Shown here: positions 10,367 to 21,101 of the stretch, piece after piece | Layout of the letters: each line of letters opens with the position of its first letter | Numbering within the stretch: the stretch's first letter is position 1 | Origin: Aralia elata | Lineage: Eukaryota; Streptophyta; Magnoliopsida; Apiales; Araliaceae | DNA: 64,000 nucleotides | Direction of reading: 5' to 3' | Assembly: GCA_034770075.1 (NCBI GenBank) | Contig: JAVJAP010000118.1 | Location: forward strand, 682,001 to 746,000 | Program-made: the position numbers and the translations under genes | Notes under the pieces: model-generated | What the model saw: only the letters and a program-made list of their open reading frames with translations | The model's database searches: none | Told to the model about the DNA's origin: nothing

Positions 10367-13300
10367 ATGAATTCTCCAGCTGCCGTTAAACGTCCGATCA
10401 GTAATTATTCATTCTCAAGCTTTCAAAACCCTAGAATTTCCAAAGCTCATCCATCTTCGAGCTACAGATTATCTTCAAATTTCATACAAAATCCAAATAA
10501 ATGCTTAAAAAACTGTTCTCTCTCATCTGTTAATTCTTCAAGGACTGAATTTCGGCTGAATATTCTCTCTCCTCGATTACTTCGAGTTAGAGCTTTGTCG
10601 AACGATGCTCAGTCTATTACGACCGGTTCGTTTGGGGCGGAAGGCGGCGAAGTGCGGGAGCCGAGTTTTGTTGAGTTCATCACTTCGGAGAGGGTAAAGG
10701 TGGTGGCAATGCTGGCGTTGGCTTTGGCGCTATGTAATGCAGACCGAGTCGTGATGTCGGTGGCCCATAGTTCCTCTCTCGATGTCTTATGGTATGGCGT
10801 CAATCGTTTGCTGGCGTTGTTCAGGTATCTCTATGTTTTAGGCATTTTTGGTATCAAATTTTGGCTCAATTGGTGTGCGCTATTAGTCAAATATATCTCT
10901 ATTTAAATCAATCTCCAATAAAATATGGAACATCAATTATTTTTGTCAAAGGTTTTTCGAATTTAAAGTAAATTTTTGTAATTAAGCACATCTAAACGCC
11001 GAATTGCATAAAGAAAGATTAATTTTTCCCCCCATAAAAACAGTGTTACTGAACTTTTGAATTACAAAGATCTAGGTACTGGGTAGTATTTTAGGTTATT
11101 TTATTGATTGTTTAGTGCTTGTGCCCTAAACCTCCTTAGTGGAATAGGCTATTTTAACCAGACGGACAGTCGGACGCCTAGGCACCTAGCCAGGCTGCCC
11201 GTTCAGTTATTGAATAGTTAATCCTATATTTTTGTAACTAAATTGGTGTATGATATGTAGCACTAATCATTTTATAAAGGAGGAATAACGGCAGTTATGA
11301 CATTAAATGGAAGTGAATTGATTACTTCAGCATCCCTATTTCGATGATACGTAGCAATGAATTTTTGATTAGGTATAATGAGCTTTAAGTTGTTATTTTT
11401 AGGAACTAGATATCTTAGTTAGCTAGTAATTCTTGAACATGGAAGCTTATAAATATATGTTTCTGGCATTGTGTTTATAAGGTGTTCTGCTGATTTGCAT
11501 TTTGCTGTTAGCTGAGGGAATTTTTTTTTTGTGTTGAAAAAATTATCAAAAATTCTTAAATTAAGCTATTGTACTTGTATTTTGTTGCCTCTGATAGTTT
11601 AATAGCCACTAATGGCAGTCATCTTTTCTCTGGGGATACCTGATATCACCAATAGCTGGAGGGACTTTAGTGGACTATTACGGTGGTAAGGTAGTTATGG
11701 CATGGGGTGTGGCTTTATGGTCACTGGCCACCTTTCTCACTCCTTGGGCTGCAGAAACTTCTTTGTGGGCACTGCTTGCTATGCGTATTCTGCTCGGTAT
11801 TGCAGAAGGCGTGGCTCTTCCTTGCATGAACAACATGATAGCAAGGTATGAAATTTCGCAAGTTCCATACATGGTGATAGTGATTTCTGTGATCTTTTTT
11901 TCAGTAGTTTATTCATATGGTTATAATTTCTGAAGCTAGAAATCTAAAATATCTTACATTTTTGTTATAGATGGTTTCCTCAAACAGAACGATCCCAGGC
12001 TGTTGGCCTTGCAATGGCTGGATTTCAGCTTGGAAGTGCTATTGGGCTTATGCTCTCCCCAATCCTCATGTCACAGGGTGGTGTATTTGGACCATTTATA
12101 ATATTTGGATTATGTGGATTTCTATGGGTTTTTGGTATGGCTTTCTGCAACTTCGAGTACTCCTGATCGAAGTACTCAAATATCAAAATATGAGTTGGAG
12201 TATATAAAGAGCAAGAGACCAAAATCCTTTACAGTCGAAAATGAGTTGAAGAAACCCAAAGTGATCCCTCCTTTTAGGCGTTTGCTTTCCAAGCTACCCA
12301 CATGGTCTATAATTGTTGCAAATGCCATGCATAGCTGGGTATATACAATTATACATTTCTCCCTCTATTATACTTTATAATTATACTATTAATTCTTTGA
12401 ACTAAATGTCCCCTTTTTAAACATATGTAAAAAACTAATTATGGTATTTTAGTATATACATATCAATTTGCATATGTGCATGTCCTTATGTATGTAAATG
12501 TGAATATGTTAACCCTCATTAAACACTCAAAATTGGATCTATCTTCTCATCTTTTCTGTTGCATGCAGGGATTTTTTGTGATTCTTTCGTGGATGCCCAT
12601 TTACTTTAAAACGGTATACTACTTTTACTTGCATTTAACTGCAGGCTTTCATACTTTTTTAGCATATATCTTAGTCTCTGTACATATTTGGGGAAATGCG
12701 GAGTGGATGCTTGTTGCAGATATATCATGTTGACCTCAGACAAGCAGCATGGTTTAGCGCTGTTCCATGGAGTATGATGGCATTAGTAGGATACTTTGCT
12801 GGTGTTTGGTCAGACCTGTTGATCCGACATGGCATGAGTGTCACTTTGACTCGCAAAATAATGCAGGTGTGGCATTTTTAGATGTTATATAACTGCTTGT
12901 TCATCATTCCTTTCAGTATTTCTGTTTTAAAGATAATCCTAAAAGTTGAGTTACGTAACATTACATTGTGTAATAACTTTGAAGGTGTGACCTTTACAGT
13001 TGCAATATGAAATAATTTTTCAAGGTTATAAATAAATGTTTCCGCAATGAAAATAAATGCTTAGAACTACATGATTCTAATATGCTGTTAATATGCTTCA
13101 AATTTTATTCCCATTTGTATGCTGCTAATATGCTTGATTTGGTCTACTAGAGACGGATGATGGTTATGCGACTCTCCCTTAGCTTCAATCAGCTTCACTC
13201 CCTTCAAACTCTTCTTCTGCAAAAATTTGGCATACATAAAACCCCTTTCTTCAAGAGGTCCAACCCTGCAACATAGAACACCACTGCTGGAAATTGATCC

Positions 13301-16300
13301 ATTCATCCTTAGAAAGGTCTTTCCTTTTAAAATTACATCCAGAATAGTCCTGGTTTGATCCTTTTGGCGGACTTGGTTTCCAGAACATGTCGTTCATAGC
13401 CACCTCCCCAACTTCTCCATTATCAGCCGCTAGTTCGGTCCTCTTTTCACTTCCAAAAGAGGATGTGGTTGGAAGCAAACTTTTGATCCTAACTTTACAA
13501 GTTTTGTCCCAAATAGCTCTCATAGAAACATGATAAGCAATGTTCCTTCCCGCACTATCACCTGAGAGAAAGACACTCGAGAGGTCAGCTCTTTGAAGCC
13601 ATGGTTCCTGGTTCAACCCCGTAACTAAGCAAGCCAGAGAGCTGTCGCAATCCTCATAAACAATTAGAGCTTCAATTCTGGAGCTAGGCAATAGTCTACA
13701 GTAAGAACAGTGGATTTGCATACTAAGGATAAGTCTCCAAGGAAATAATTGTATCCCAGTTATGTTTTTGAGCCAATGCTAAATCCACATCCGTGGGAAA
13801 AAACCAAAACTGGTAGTGCATTATTTGATGATTATTTTCAGGTAGGATATTCTTGTGGTTATAGGTTTTGAAGAATTGATTACCACATTTTTGGACATAT
13901 ATATCCATTAGTGGATTCAAGTGAAGGTGTTATTTCAAGTGCAAAGCGTTTTACAGATCCATTGGTAAAAACTTGGATGCAACCTGGTGCTTCAGCTACA
14001 ACGGACATTTTTCTGTAAATGGTATCAGATTAGTTGAAATTGAGGAGTCTGATGGTTTAAATAGGCCAGTTAGTGCTGAAATATTCTTGTTTTTTTGAGA
14101 ACTTTACAATGGTTGATTGAATGGAATGTGTTGATTATGTAAAGTAAATTGATTTTTTAAATATTAATTCAATCTTACCATGTACGCAAAAAGTGTTGAC
14201 ATTTATGCATGCGTGAGGTAAAAGAAAAGATGAGATGAAAATCAACAAGTGATTATGGTTGCCTTTGAAACAACTGAAGGATAGACTTATTGGGGTAGTT
14301 ACAAAAAAGAGAAAAGAAATACTTTGTGGAGAATGTCAGGTTAAAATTAGGTTAAAAAGTAAAATCATTGAGAAAAATTAAGTTTGGGAGTGTGATCACT
14401 GATTTTTAGACACTTTTGGGGATGTGAGTTGGTAAACTTCGTAAGGTGGCCTACGGTTGATACCAGGAGTATAGTTTTGTGCCTTCTGTAACCTGCTTCC
14501 CATTGTAAATCTTGTCGATTGGTCTGTTTAAATTCATAAACTTCAAAAAAATATTTATAAAAAAAATCTGGTCCTATCTTTCTATAAAAATTAGTATTTT
14601 GAAGATGTAGTTTCCATAATTGATATATGCCCTAAAAACTAAGATTATCACAGCTTTGGTTGTAATTTTAGCTCTTCTGAAGTCGATATGAATTTCTCTT
14701 TCTGCTTATAATGAATTTTGGCAATTTCCATCCTTTTTATGCAGTCAATTGGTTTTGTCGGTCCTGGCATTGCTCTCATTGGTCTGATAATGGCAAGAAC
14801 TCCGTTAATAGCATCTGCTTGGCTTACTTTAGCTGTTGGGCTGAATTCTTTCAGCCATTGTGGCTTTCTTGTGAACCTTCAGGTTAGTGTGATTAATAAC
14901 ATTCATCATTGAATTAGAAGAATGCAAGTTGTTGCAGTTCTAACTGTTGTATCGACACTTCTTGGTGATTAGGAAATCGCTCCACAATATTCTGGTGTTC
15001 TACACGGTATGTTATCTCTTTTGAAATCCAAAAATCCAGCATAATCATTTTTAATGTTGCATCTTCATAACTTTCAATTTTAGTGATAGTTGATACTATG
15101 TGTGGATGATTTTCTTTTCAGTTATATATAAATATGTACATGTGTGCAGACATATTTCAAGATAAATTTACAGATTTGTTCATATTAATCTTTTAAACTA
15201 TAAGATATTTTTGTAACATACGAAGATCAGAAGACAAAATTATAACCAAAGAAGTATTTATGTTTTTTTTTTTCAATATTATCAAGCGTTTTAGTTTGCT
15301 ATTGTATCCTCGTTTAAGATGATGGGTTAGCATTAGTTCCCACAATAATTTACATAAAAGTCCCAAATGTTCCTATTATTTTTTGGCTTAATTACACTTT
15401 AAACTTTTTTGCTTTTTACAATTTAAACCCTAATGTTTCTACTTTAAGACATTAAACCTTAATGCCTCTAAATTTATATAAATTAAACCTTTTGGCCACC
15501 GAATTTAGCATTTTTTACCGGAATAAGTCACGTGACTTAAAATGAAAAGACAATTAAATCTTTTAAGGGTATATATCATTTATATTAGTTGAATTTTTTT
15601 TCACATTTTCGTGCCTACAGTTTTACGTGCTTTTAAAAATATTCAAGTTTTTTCTTTAACGTGGAAAATTAAGTCTTTTAAGATTATATATGATGTAGGT
15701 TAGATTTAGAATGAAGAATTAATGAAAAATAAACTAGGATTTAAACTACACGTTTAAACCACTAGAATCTCTCAAATGTATCAACTCCACGTATCAACAC
15801 CAAGATGGATAAAATACCTCTACGGTAGGATACCTCTACGGTATGAATAAAACTTCAATATCAATATTCTGTAGTCTAAAATGACTTGTGGGGATTACAT
15901 CACTATTTAAAGAGACAAAAGCCTATTATTACTTAAGAAATAATAAAAGTACTAAACGACTAAAATACCCTTATTAATAATTCCTAATCACTAATTAATG
16001 TCCTAAATCCCCACTAATAAATAAAATACATAAATCACATCAACTACTTTCATAATTCTCCTCTTGTTGGAAAAAACTCGACCTCAAGTTTTATAATATG
16101 ATAGAATAAGCAATGAACTCCTGTGTAAAGGAAGAACATTTTGGAACACCTTTGACAACATCATCACGAGGTAAGGCTCAAAATTTTTTGGACAGAGAAT
16201 TGATGAGAACAGTGTTTTTGTATTCAAAGGTGCTGAAAAGAAGCTTTTTGGAACAATGAAGTCAAATCTCAACTTGGATTGGATCAACTTCTCGAATCAT

Positions 16301-19300
16301 CCTTTCTTCGGTAACGAACAACCCAAAAACAACTTTATAGTTTTTCTCAATTTGTTGCTCATATACAATCTCTTGTTCAACTTTTGGAACTTCAAGAATT
16401 TTCATGGACACGTCACTACTGTCTGTAGCCCAAAATTTGGAACATCCTCTTTTTCTTTCTCTTGCTCTGCTTGAAGATGTACCCGCAAATCAATAAGGCC
16501 CTCTTTTATAGAAGATATGTCATCTTTTAATAAAGAGATGTGATCTTTTAAAGAAGAACATATAGAAACAATATCATGGGTAGCCTTTCTAAGTTCTTTT
16601 GCTTTAACTTGTTGACTTTTCCTTGCTTCAACATTTCTTTGTTCATCTTGATATCGACGTTGCAATTCTCCAAGGTATTCTTGTGCATCACCCATATCCC
16701 ATCTAAGCTCTTCCTGCTTGTGCTTCAAATATCTATGATCACATGTATTAATAAGGTAGTATATTCAGTCACTTTCTGTTAGAAATAATAGTGGAGAATA
16801 TTTTTCTTCACTTTATTCCATTATTTCTCCACCTTTTCCCTATATTCTTCTTTATGTTTTACTCCATGTTTCCTTCTCCATGTTTTCTTCCTTGTATTAG
16901 CTAGCATGTTTCCTTATATTAAGTAACATGTTTTGTCTTGATTATTCCTTCCAATTGTATAAGTAGGTAACCTTGTAAGCTATCTAAGTAATGAGAATAT
17001 ATGAAATGTAAGTTCAGTGTCTTCATTTTAACATGGTATCAAAGCCGATCCTTTTTCTGGCGACTTTTTCCGCTGACCGGTGACTTTTTCCGGCGACTTT
17101 TTTCGACAAGCATCTGTGCAGTTTTCTGAAACCACCTATTACAGTTTGTACCCCACAACCTGTTTTTTCTGAAACTTACCCACAATTCTTAAAAAAAAAA
17201 ATGGGTGAAAAATCATAAACTTCAGATTCTACTCCAGTGATGGTTTTTCAACAAGAAATCCCTTTTGCAATTGGGGTAAAACTCAATGGCACCAATTACC
17301 GTCTTTGGTCCAAAGTTCTTGAGATGCATATTGCTGCCTGTGAAAAATATGGCTACATCTTTGGAACGAAGAGTGCACCCAAGGATTCAGATCCTACGTA
17401 TGAAAAGTGGATGGCTGAAAATGCACTAGTAAAGTCATGGCTCATCAATTCTATGGTCCCTGCCGTCATGATGAACTTTATTCATTGTGAGACTGCTAAA
17501 GATGTTTGGGATACCGTAAAGAAAACGTATCATGATGCTTCTGATGCTTCCCAGGTTTATGAGTTGATGAAGAAAACCTTCCAAATGCGTCAAGATGGCT
17601 GACCAGTGACCATCTATTTCATCGAACTCAACTCCACCTTTATGGAGCTTGACTTTCGTCGTCCTAATGACATGGCAAATCCATTAGACTTTGCCAAATT
17701 GAAGAAGCGTATCTCTGAAGAACGGGTCTATACATTTCTTGCTGGACTGGATCATAATCTTGATCAAGTATGTGGACGTATTCTGGCCACATCACCTTTC
17801 CCTGATATTGAGGAAGCTTTTTCTATAGTTCGTAGAGAAGCACAACGCCAAGTCACCATGGCTGTCGAAACAACTTCAGAAGCTTCAGCCTTGGCAGCTA
17901 AAAGAACTCACCATTGGCCAACGACTTCTTCTACAACATCTCAAACTTCTTCAACATCGTTAGAGAAAAAGTGTCTCATTGCGATCGTAAAGGTCATGAG
18001 AAAGAAGCCTGCTGGAAGATTATAGGCTATCCAGAATGGTACATGTTGAAAAAGGCTAAACGCGAGGGAAAAAAACCCTCCCAGGCTAACTCAGCATCTA
18101 CTAAAACACCACAACCATCCCAAGTTTATTACAGTAAAGGATCGTCTCACGAAGATGACGATTGGTGCTGGTAAGGAGATGGAGGTTTTTTACAAGTATT
18201 GTCCAAACTGCCGGAATTGCTATTCATAGATGGAGTTACTGGTCACTACCGAAATTGCTATTCACAAACGGAGTACTGTTCACTGCCGGAATTGCTATTC
18301 ATAGACGGAGTACTGTTAACTGCCGGAATTGCTATTCACAAATGGAGTTTTGTCCAATTGTATACTTGAACCGGTTTTGTTCATGTACCGACCAACTGAA
18401 CCTTTCGTTTTTCAAGCTGATATCAGCTTGAGGGGGAGTGTTAGAAATAATAGTGGAGAATATTTTTTTTCACTTTATTCCATTATTCCTCCACCTTTTC
18501 CTTATATTCTTCTTTATGTTTTACTCCATGTTTCCTTCCCCATGTTTTCTTCCTTATATTAGCTAGCATGTTTCCTTATATTAAGGAACATGTTTTATCT
18601 TGATTATTCCTTCCAATTGTATAAGTAGGTAACCTTGTAAGCTATTTAAGTAATGAGAATATATGAAATGTAAGTTGAGTGTCTCAAGAAACCAAATATA
18701 CTCTTTTCCTTCGGCAATCAATTCTTTAGTGGCTTGAGACATTGGGTGTTTGAGACAATGGGTTATAAAATAAATAAAATAAATTTTTTTTTTTAATAAC
18801 TTAAGGGCCTAACTGAAAAGAAAATAAAAAACAGGGGCTAAAGTATGAATTCAGAAAGTGGTAGGGGCTTTGATACCAAAAATGATGCATGACAGATTTG
18901 GATAAAGAATTAAATGGAAAATAAACTAGGATTTAAACTCCACGTTTAAACCACTAGGATCTCTTGAGTGTATCAACTCCACGTATCAACACCAAGATGG
19001 ATAAATACCTCTACGGTATGAATAAAATATCAATTTCAATATCAATAGTCTGTAGTCTAAATGACTTGTGGGGATTACATCACTATTTAAAGAGACAAAA
19101 CCCTATTATTAGTTGGGAAATAATAAAAGTACTAAACGACTAAGATACCCTTATTAATAATTCATAATCACTAATTAATGTCCTAAATCCCCACTAATAA
19201 ATAAAACACATAAATCACATTAACTACTTTTATATTAAACATAATAAAAACTCCAAATAATAAATATAAAAAATCTCTTCTTTGTTCTTGACTTGGAGTC

Positions 19301-20965
19301 CCCGTCAATATATCGTTTATATTGGCTCTAATTTTTTCTACTTATTTTCTTTATCATACACTAACCACATGCTTACAATTTTATTTTCTTCCAAAGATAT
19401 TTAAGAGTGAAATTACCCAAAATACTCTCGTTCAGATCAATTATTACATGTCGGTGGCCAAAAGGTTTAATTTATAAAAATTTAAAGACATTAATGCTGC
19501 GTTTGGATTGGTGGAATAAGAGGGAGAATGGAATGACTCATTCTTATGGAATGAAAAAAATTGTGTTTGGTTGCGATTGAAATGAAAAAAATTGTGTTTG
19601 GTTCCTTGAGGGAGGGAGAGCATATGGAATAACTCATTCCAACTAGAATGGAATGAATCATTCCACTCTTCATTCCATTCCTTCAATCCAAACGTAGCAT
19701 AAGGTTCAATGTCTTAAAGTTGAAACTTTAAAGTGTAAAAAGCGAAAAATTTTAAGGTTTAAAATGTATATAAGCCTTATTTTTTTTTAACTATAAGGAT
19801 ATTTCAGTAAAACTCCAGAAAACAAGAAAGATAATACTATAACCAAACAAGTTTTAAGTCTTTTGTTGACACTTGCATTTTTGTATTAAAATTTATTGTT
19901 TCCTTGTCTCGGGTGCATTTGTGAAAGTTCATCTTCGAGTACAAATGTACAATGCTAGTTAGCAACATAGTAAAATATGTGTACTATTTAGTAATAATAC
20001 TTGAGCTTATGTATGATGAAAAAATTCCATTTTTGAAACAAAATCAGAACTTGATGAAAAATACTTTTTTACATGAATCATATAATACACGTATTACACT
20101 TTTGATCTATTTGTAAATTACTTCATAGGCATATTACGTAGAATTATATTCTTTTACATTTTTCTGTTTATAAATTATAATTTTTACAAGATTTTTGATA
20201 AGTTACAATTTTTACCATCTTTGCTATTATACTATTGATAAAATTGTGAAGTCCAAGTAATATTGAAGTGCAATATGAGTGATATTCATTTAGATATCCA
20301 AAATAATTATACTGCTTAGCTCCAAAGGGTGTTGCATTTCTGCTTTGCAGTTTCCTGAATTTTATTTACTATGTTAAAATGGCCATAATTAAGCCCTTTC
20401 CACATTGATATTCACTTGAGGAGAGTGCGAAAGCTTCAAAGTAAACAAGAGGATTTGGGGTAACTAAAGTTGCGTGAAATATTATTCATTTTGAATACAG
20501 AAATGATAGAATCATTTTTTATTTGAACCATATGTAAATACCATGTAATAAGGTTTGATCCTATTCATGGAGATTCCATAATCCATTCCAAAAATAGAAA
20601 ATCCGAAACAATTGGGATTTTTTTGGAAATTGGATGCAATTACTAATTCATGATCTGACATCTATAGGATGAAAAACTTCATTCTTGAACCAACAAGAAT
20701 TTTTGCGAAAGCCTTTCATTACTGAAGATTTTCTTATTTTATTTTTTTTACTTAATTTTGCCTCTTTTATTCTGTTATAGGTTTGTCAAACACAGCTGGT
20801 ACATCTGCTGCAATTTTGGGAACAGTTGGAGCTGGTTACTTTGTTGAATTAGTTGGTTCTTTCAAGGGGTTTTTGTTGCTTACAGCTCTTCTTTACTTTT
20901 CTGCAGCTTTGTTCTGGAATATCTTTTCTACAGGGGAGAGGGTTAACTTTGATGAACCTAATTAG
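10367..20965 (+). CDS. Plastid PHT4/ANTR-type anion transporter (MFS), frame disrupted by three 1-bp insertions
   Basis: Eight exons can be traced by continuity with the PHT4 (SLC17-like) family: 10367-10824, 11619-11845, 11971-12338, 12569-12613, 12720-12866, 14745-14882, 14973-15006 and 20781-20965. All introns are GT-AG. The first ~90 residues are Ser- and basic-rich, like a plastid transit peptide. Membrane blocks follow: VKVVAMLALALALCNADRVV, SFLWGYLISPIAGG, MRILLGIAEGVALPCMNNMI, HSWGFFVILSWMPIYF, LNSFSHCGFLVNLQ and GFLLLTALLYF. The set resembles the plastid members PHT4;2/PHT4;3, which carry inorganic phosphate or related anions across plastid membranes. Three single extra bases break the frame: in GGCCCAT (10764-10766), in GGTATGG (about 10791-10794), and in a T5 run (12129-12133). 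Ignoring these gives about 532 residues, the usual family length. The seventh intron is 5.8 kb and holds nested retrotransposons. It is either a recent pseudogene or affected by sequence errors. Confidence 0.8.
13140..13920 (-). pseudogene. Carboxylesterase (CXE, alpha/beta hydrolase-3) pseudogene in the transporter intron
   Basis: On the minus strand, in three frames, successive motifs of plant CXE carboxylesterases appear in the right order. LPVLVF then SHGCG (oxyanion hole, normally HGGG) is near 13790-13830, VDYCLAPE near 13690-13710, and the nucleophile motif GDSAG (in FLSGDSAGRNIAYH) near 13550-13570. These are followed by LLPTTSSFGSEKRTE, GEVGEVAMNDMFW and FMYAKFLQKK. Frameshifts near 13680 and 13300, another upstream near 13760, and a missing N-terminus make it non-functional. 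The catalytic His region (GESHNHH) is degraded. No intron is visible, so a processed or fragmentary copy inserted in the intron between transporter exons 5 and 6 is likely. Confidence 0.8.
15691..16052 (-). repeat. 3' LTR of the minus-strand LTR element
   Basis: Matches 18883-19232 with small indels; it has an extra partial duplication of ATACCTCTACGGTA near 15815-15845. The purine-rich AAGAGGAGAAT next to it on the minus strand is the likely polypurine tract. Confidence 0.65.
16402..16728 (-). pseudogene. Coiled-coil protein fragment of the minus-strand LTR element
   Basis: An open stretch of 108 residues rich in Glu, Lys, Arg and Gln with heptad-like spacing (ELQRRYQDEQRNVEARKSQQ, then SLLKDDISSIKEGLIDLRV). 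A continuation with MSQATKELIAEGKEYIWF can be read on the other side of the inserted Copia element (about 18690-18750, minus), so the insertion split one reading frame. It resembles the coiled-coil proteins of some non-autonomous Gypsy-like elements; no specific family is recognised. Confidence 0.4.
17237..18174 (+). pseudogene. Copia gag (UBN2 type) with zinc knuckle, disrupted
   Basis: The protein starts near LNGTNYRLWSKVLEMHI, the typical N-terminal gag block, followed by KDVWDTVKKTYHD and a region ending FLAGLDHNLDQVCGRIL. One TGA (17600-17602) interrupts the frame after QMRQDG; the same frame continues for 139 residues. A one-base loss near 17970 shifts the frame so that the zinc knuckle (SHCDRKGHEKEAC, first Cys lost by the shift) and IIGYPEWY are read in the next frame, to 18174. 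Two lesions only, so the decay is young. Confidence 0.75.
18208..18355 (+). repeat. 37 bp minisatellite, four units
   Basis: Four tandem copies of a 37 bp unit beginning ACTGCCGGAATTGCTATTCA and ending near GGAGTACTGTTC. Units alternate in the middle (CATAGA and CACAAA types), suggesting a 74 bp higher-order duplication. It lies between gag and the polypurine tract, where pol would be in an autonomous relative. Confidence 0.7.
18883..19232 (-). repeat. 5' LTR of the minus-strand LTR element
   Basis: Partner of 15691-16052. The adjoining primer-binding site on the minus strand fixes this copy as 5'. Confidence 0.65.
19495..19699. mobile_element. Tourist-like (PIF/Harbinger) MITE, copy 1
   Basis: The ends TGCTGCGTTTGGATTG and CAATCCAAACGTAGCA are inverted repeats, flanked by TAA on both sides (19492-19494 and 19700-19702), the target duplication of PIF/Harbinger elements. 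205 bp. A near-identical 204 bp copy lies at 33645-33848, also with TAA on both sides. Confidence 0.8.
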
Positions 20966-21095
20966 GTCATCTAGCTAGTGTAACTTTAAACTTTTTATTT
21001 GATCTTTTAGTTGATTTACTTCTCACTTGTACAGGAGGGATCACATTATAAGTATAAGTATATTAATGCAGTTGATCCTTTAATATATAGTTGTC

Positions 21096-21101
21096 AATAA
21101 A
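21096..21101 (+). terminator. Poly(A) signal of the transporter gene
   Basis: AATAAA about 130 bp after the transporter stop codon in an AT-rich 3' region. Confidence 0.4.

Larger units (their letters stand above)
16777..18686 (+). mobile_element. Gag-only Copia retrotransposon (TR-GAG-like), nested
   Basis: LTRs of about 250 bp at 16777-17033 and 18439-18686 both begin TGTTAGAAATAATAGTGGAG and are nearly identical until their 3' ends. The left LTR ends in ACA and is followed directly by the primer-binding site TGGTATCAAAGCC (17034). The right LTR is preceded by the polypurine tract TTGAGGGGGAG. Between them is only a gag gene and a minisatellite: no protease, integrase or RT. This is the layout of terminal-repeat retrotransposons with GAG domain. 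No clear 5 bp target duplication is visible. It is inserted into the minus-strand LTR element and is therefore younger. Confidence 0.75.
15691..19232 (-). mobile_element. LTR retrotransposon (probably Gypsy-derived, non-autonomous), minus strand
   Basis: Two direct repeats of about 350-360 bp (15691-16052 and 18883-19232) are near-identical over long runs, for example ACTTGTGGGGATTACATCAC in both. Read on the minus strand, the right copy ends in CATGCATCA and is followed within a few bases by TTTTTGGTATCAAAGCC, an initiator-tRNA-Met primer-binding site (18866-18880 on the plus strand), so it is the 5' LTR. Before the 3' LTR the minus strand reads NLRSSFFQQEEN, resembling the C-terminus of plant Gypsy polyproteins. 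The internal part encodes a Glu/Lys/Arg-rich coiled coil (16402-16728, minus) but no RT. A gag-only Copia element (16777-18686) is inserted inside. It lies in the last, 5.8 kb intron of the transporter. Confidence 0.7.

Noticed and set aside
10609..10803. Minus-strand open frame opposite transporter exon 1 (and 11678-11872, 12025-12222)
   Set aside because: Antisense shadows of conserved PHT4 exons.
19444..19686. Minus-strand open frame rich in Asn, Phe, His and Ser (also at 33647-33898)
   Set aside because: It is the translation of a non-coding Tourist MITE; both copies give the same low-complexity peptide.
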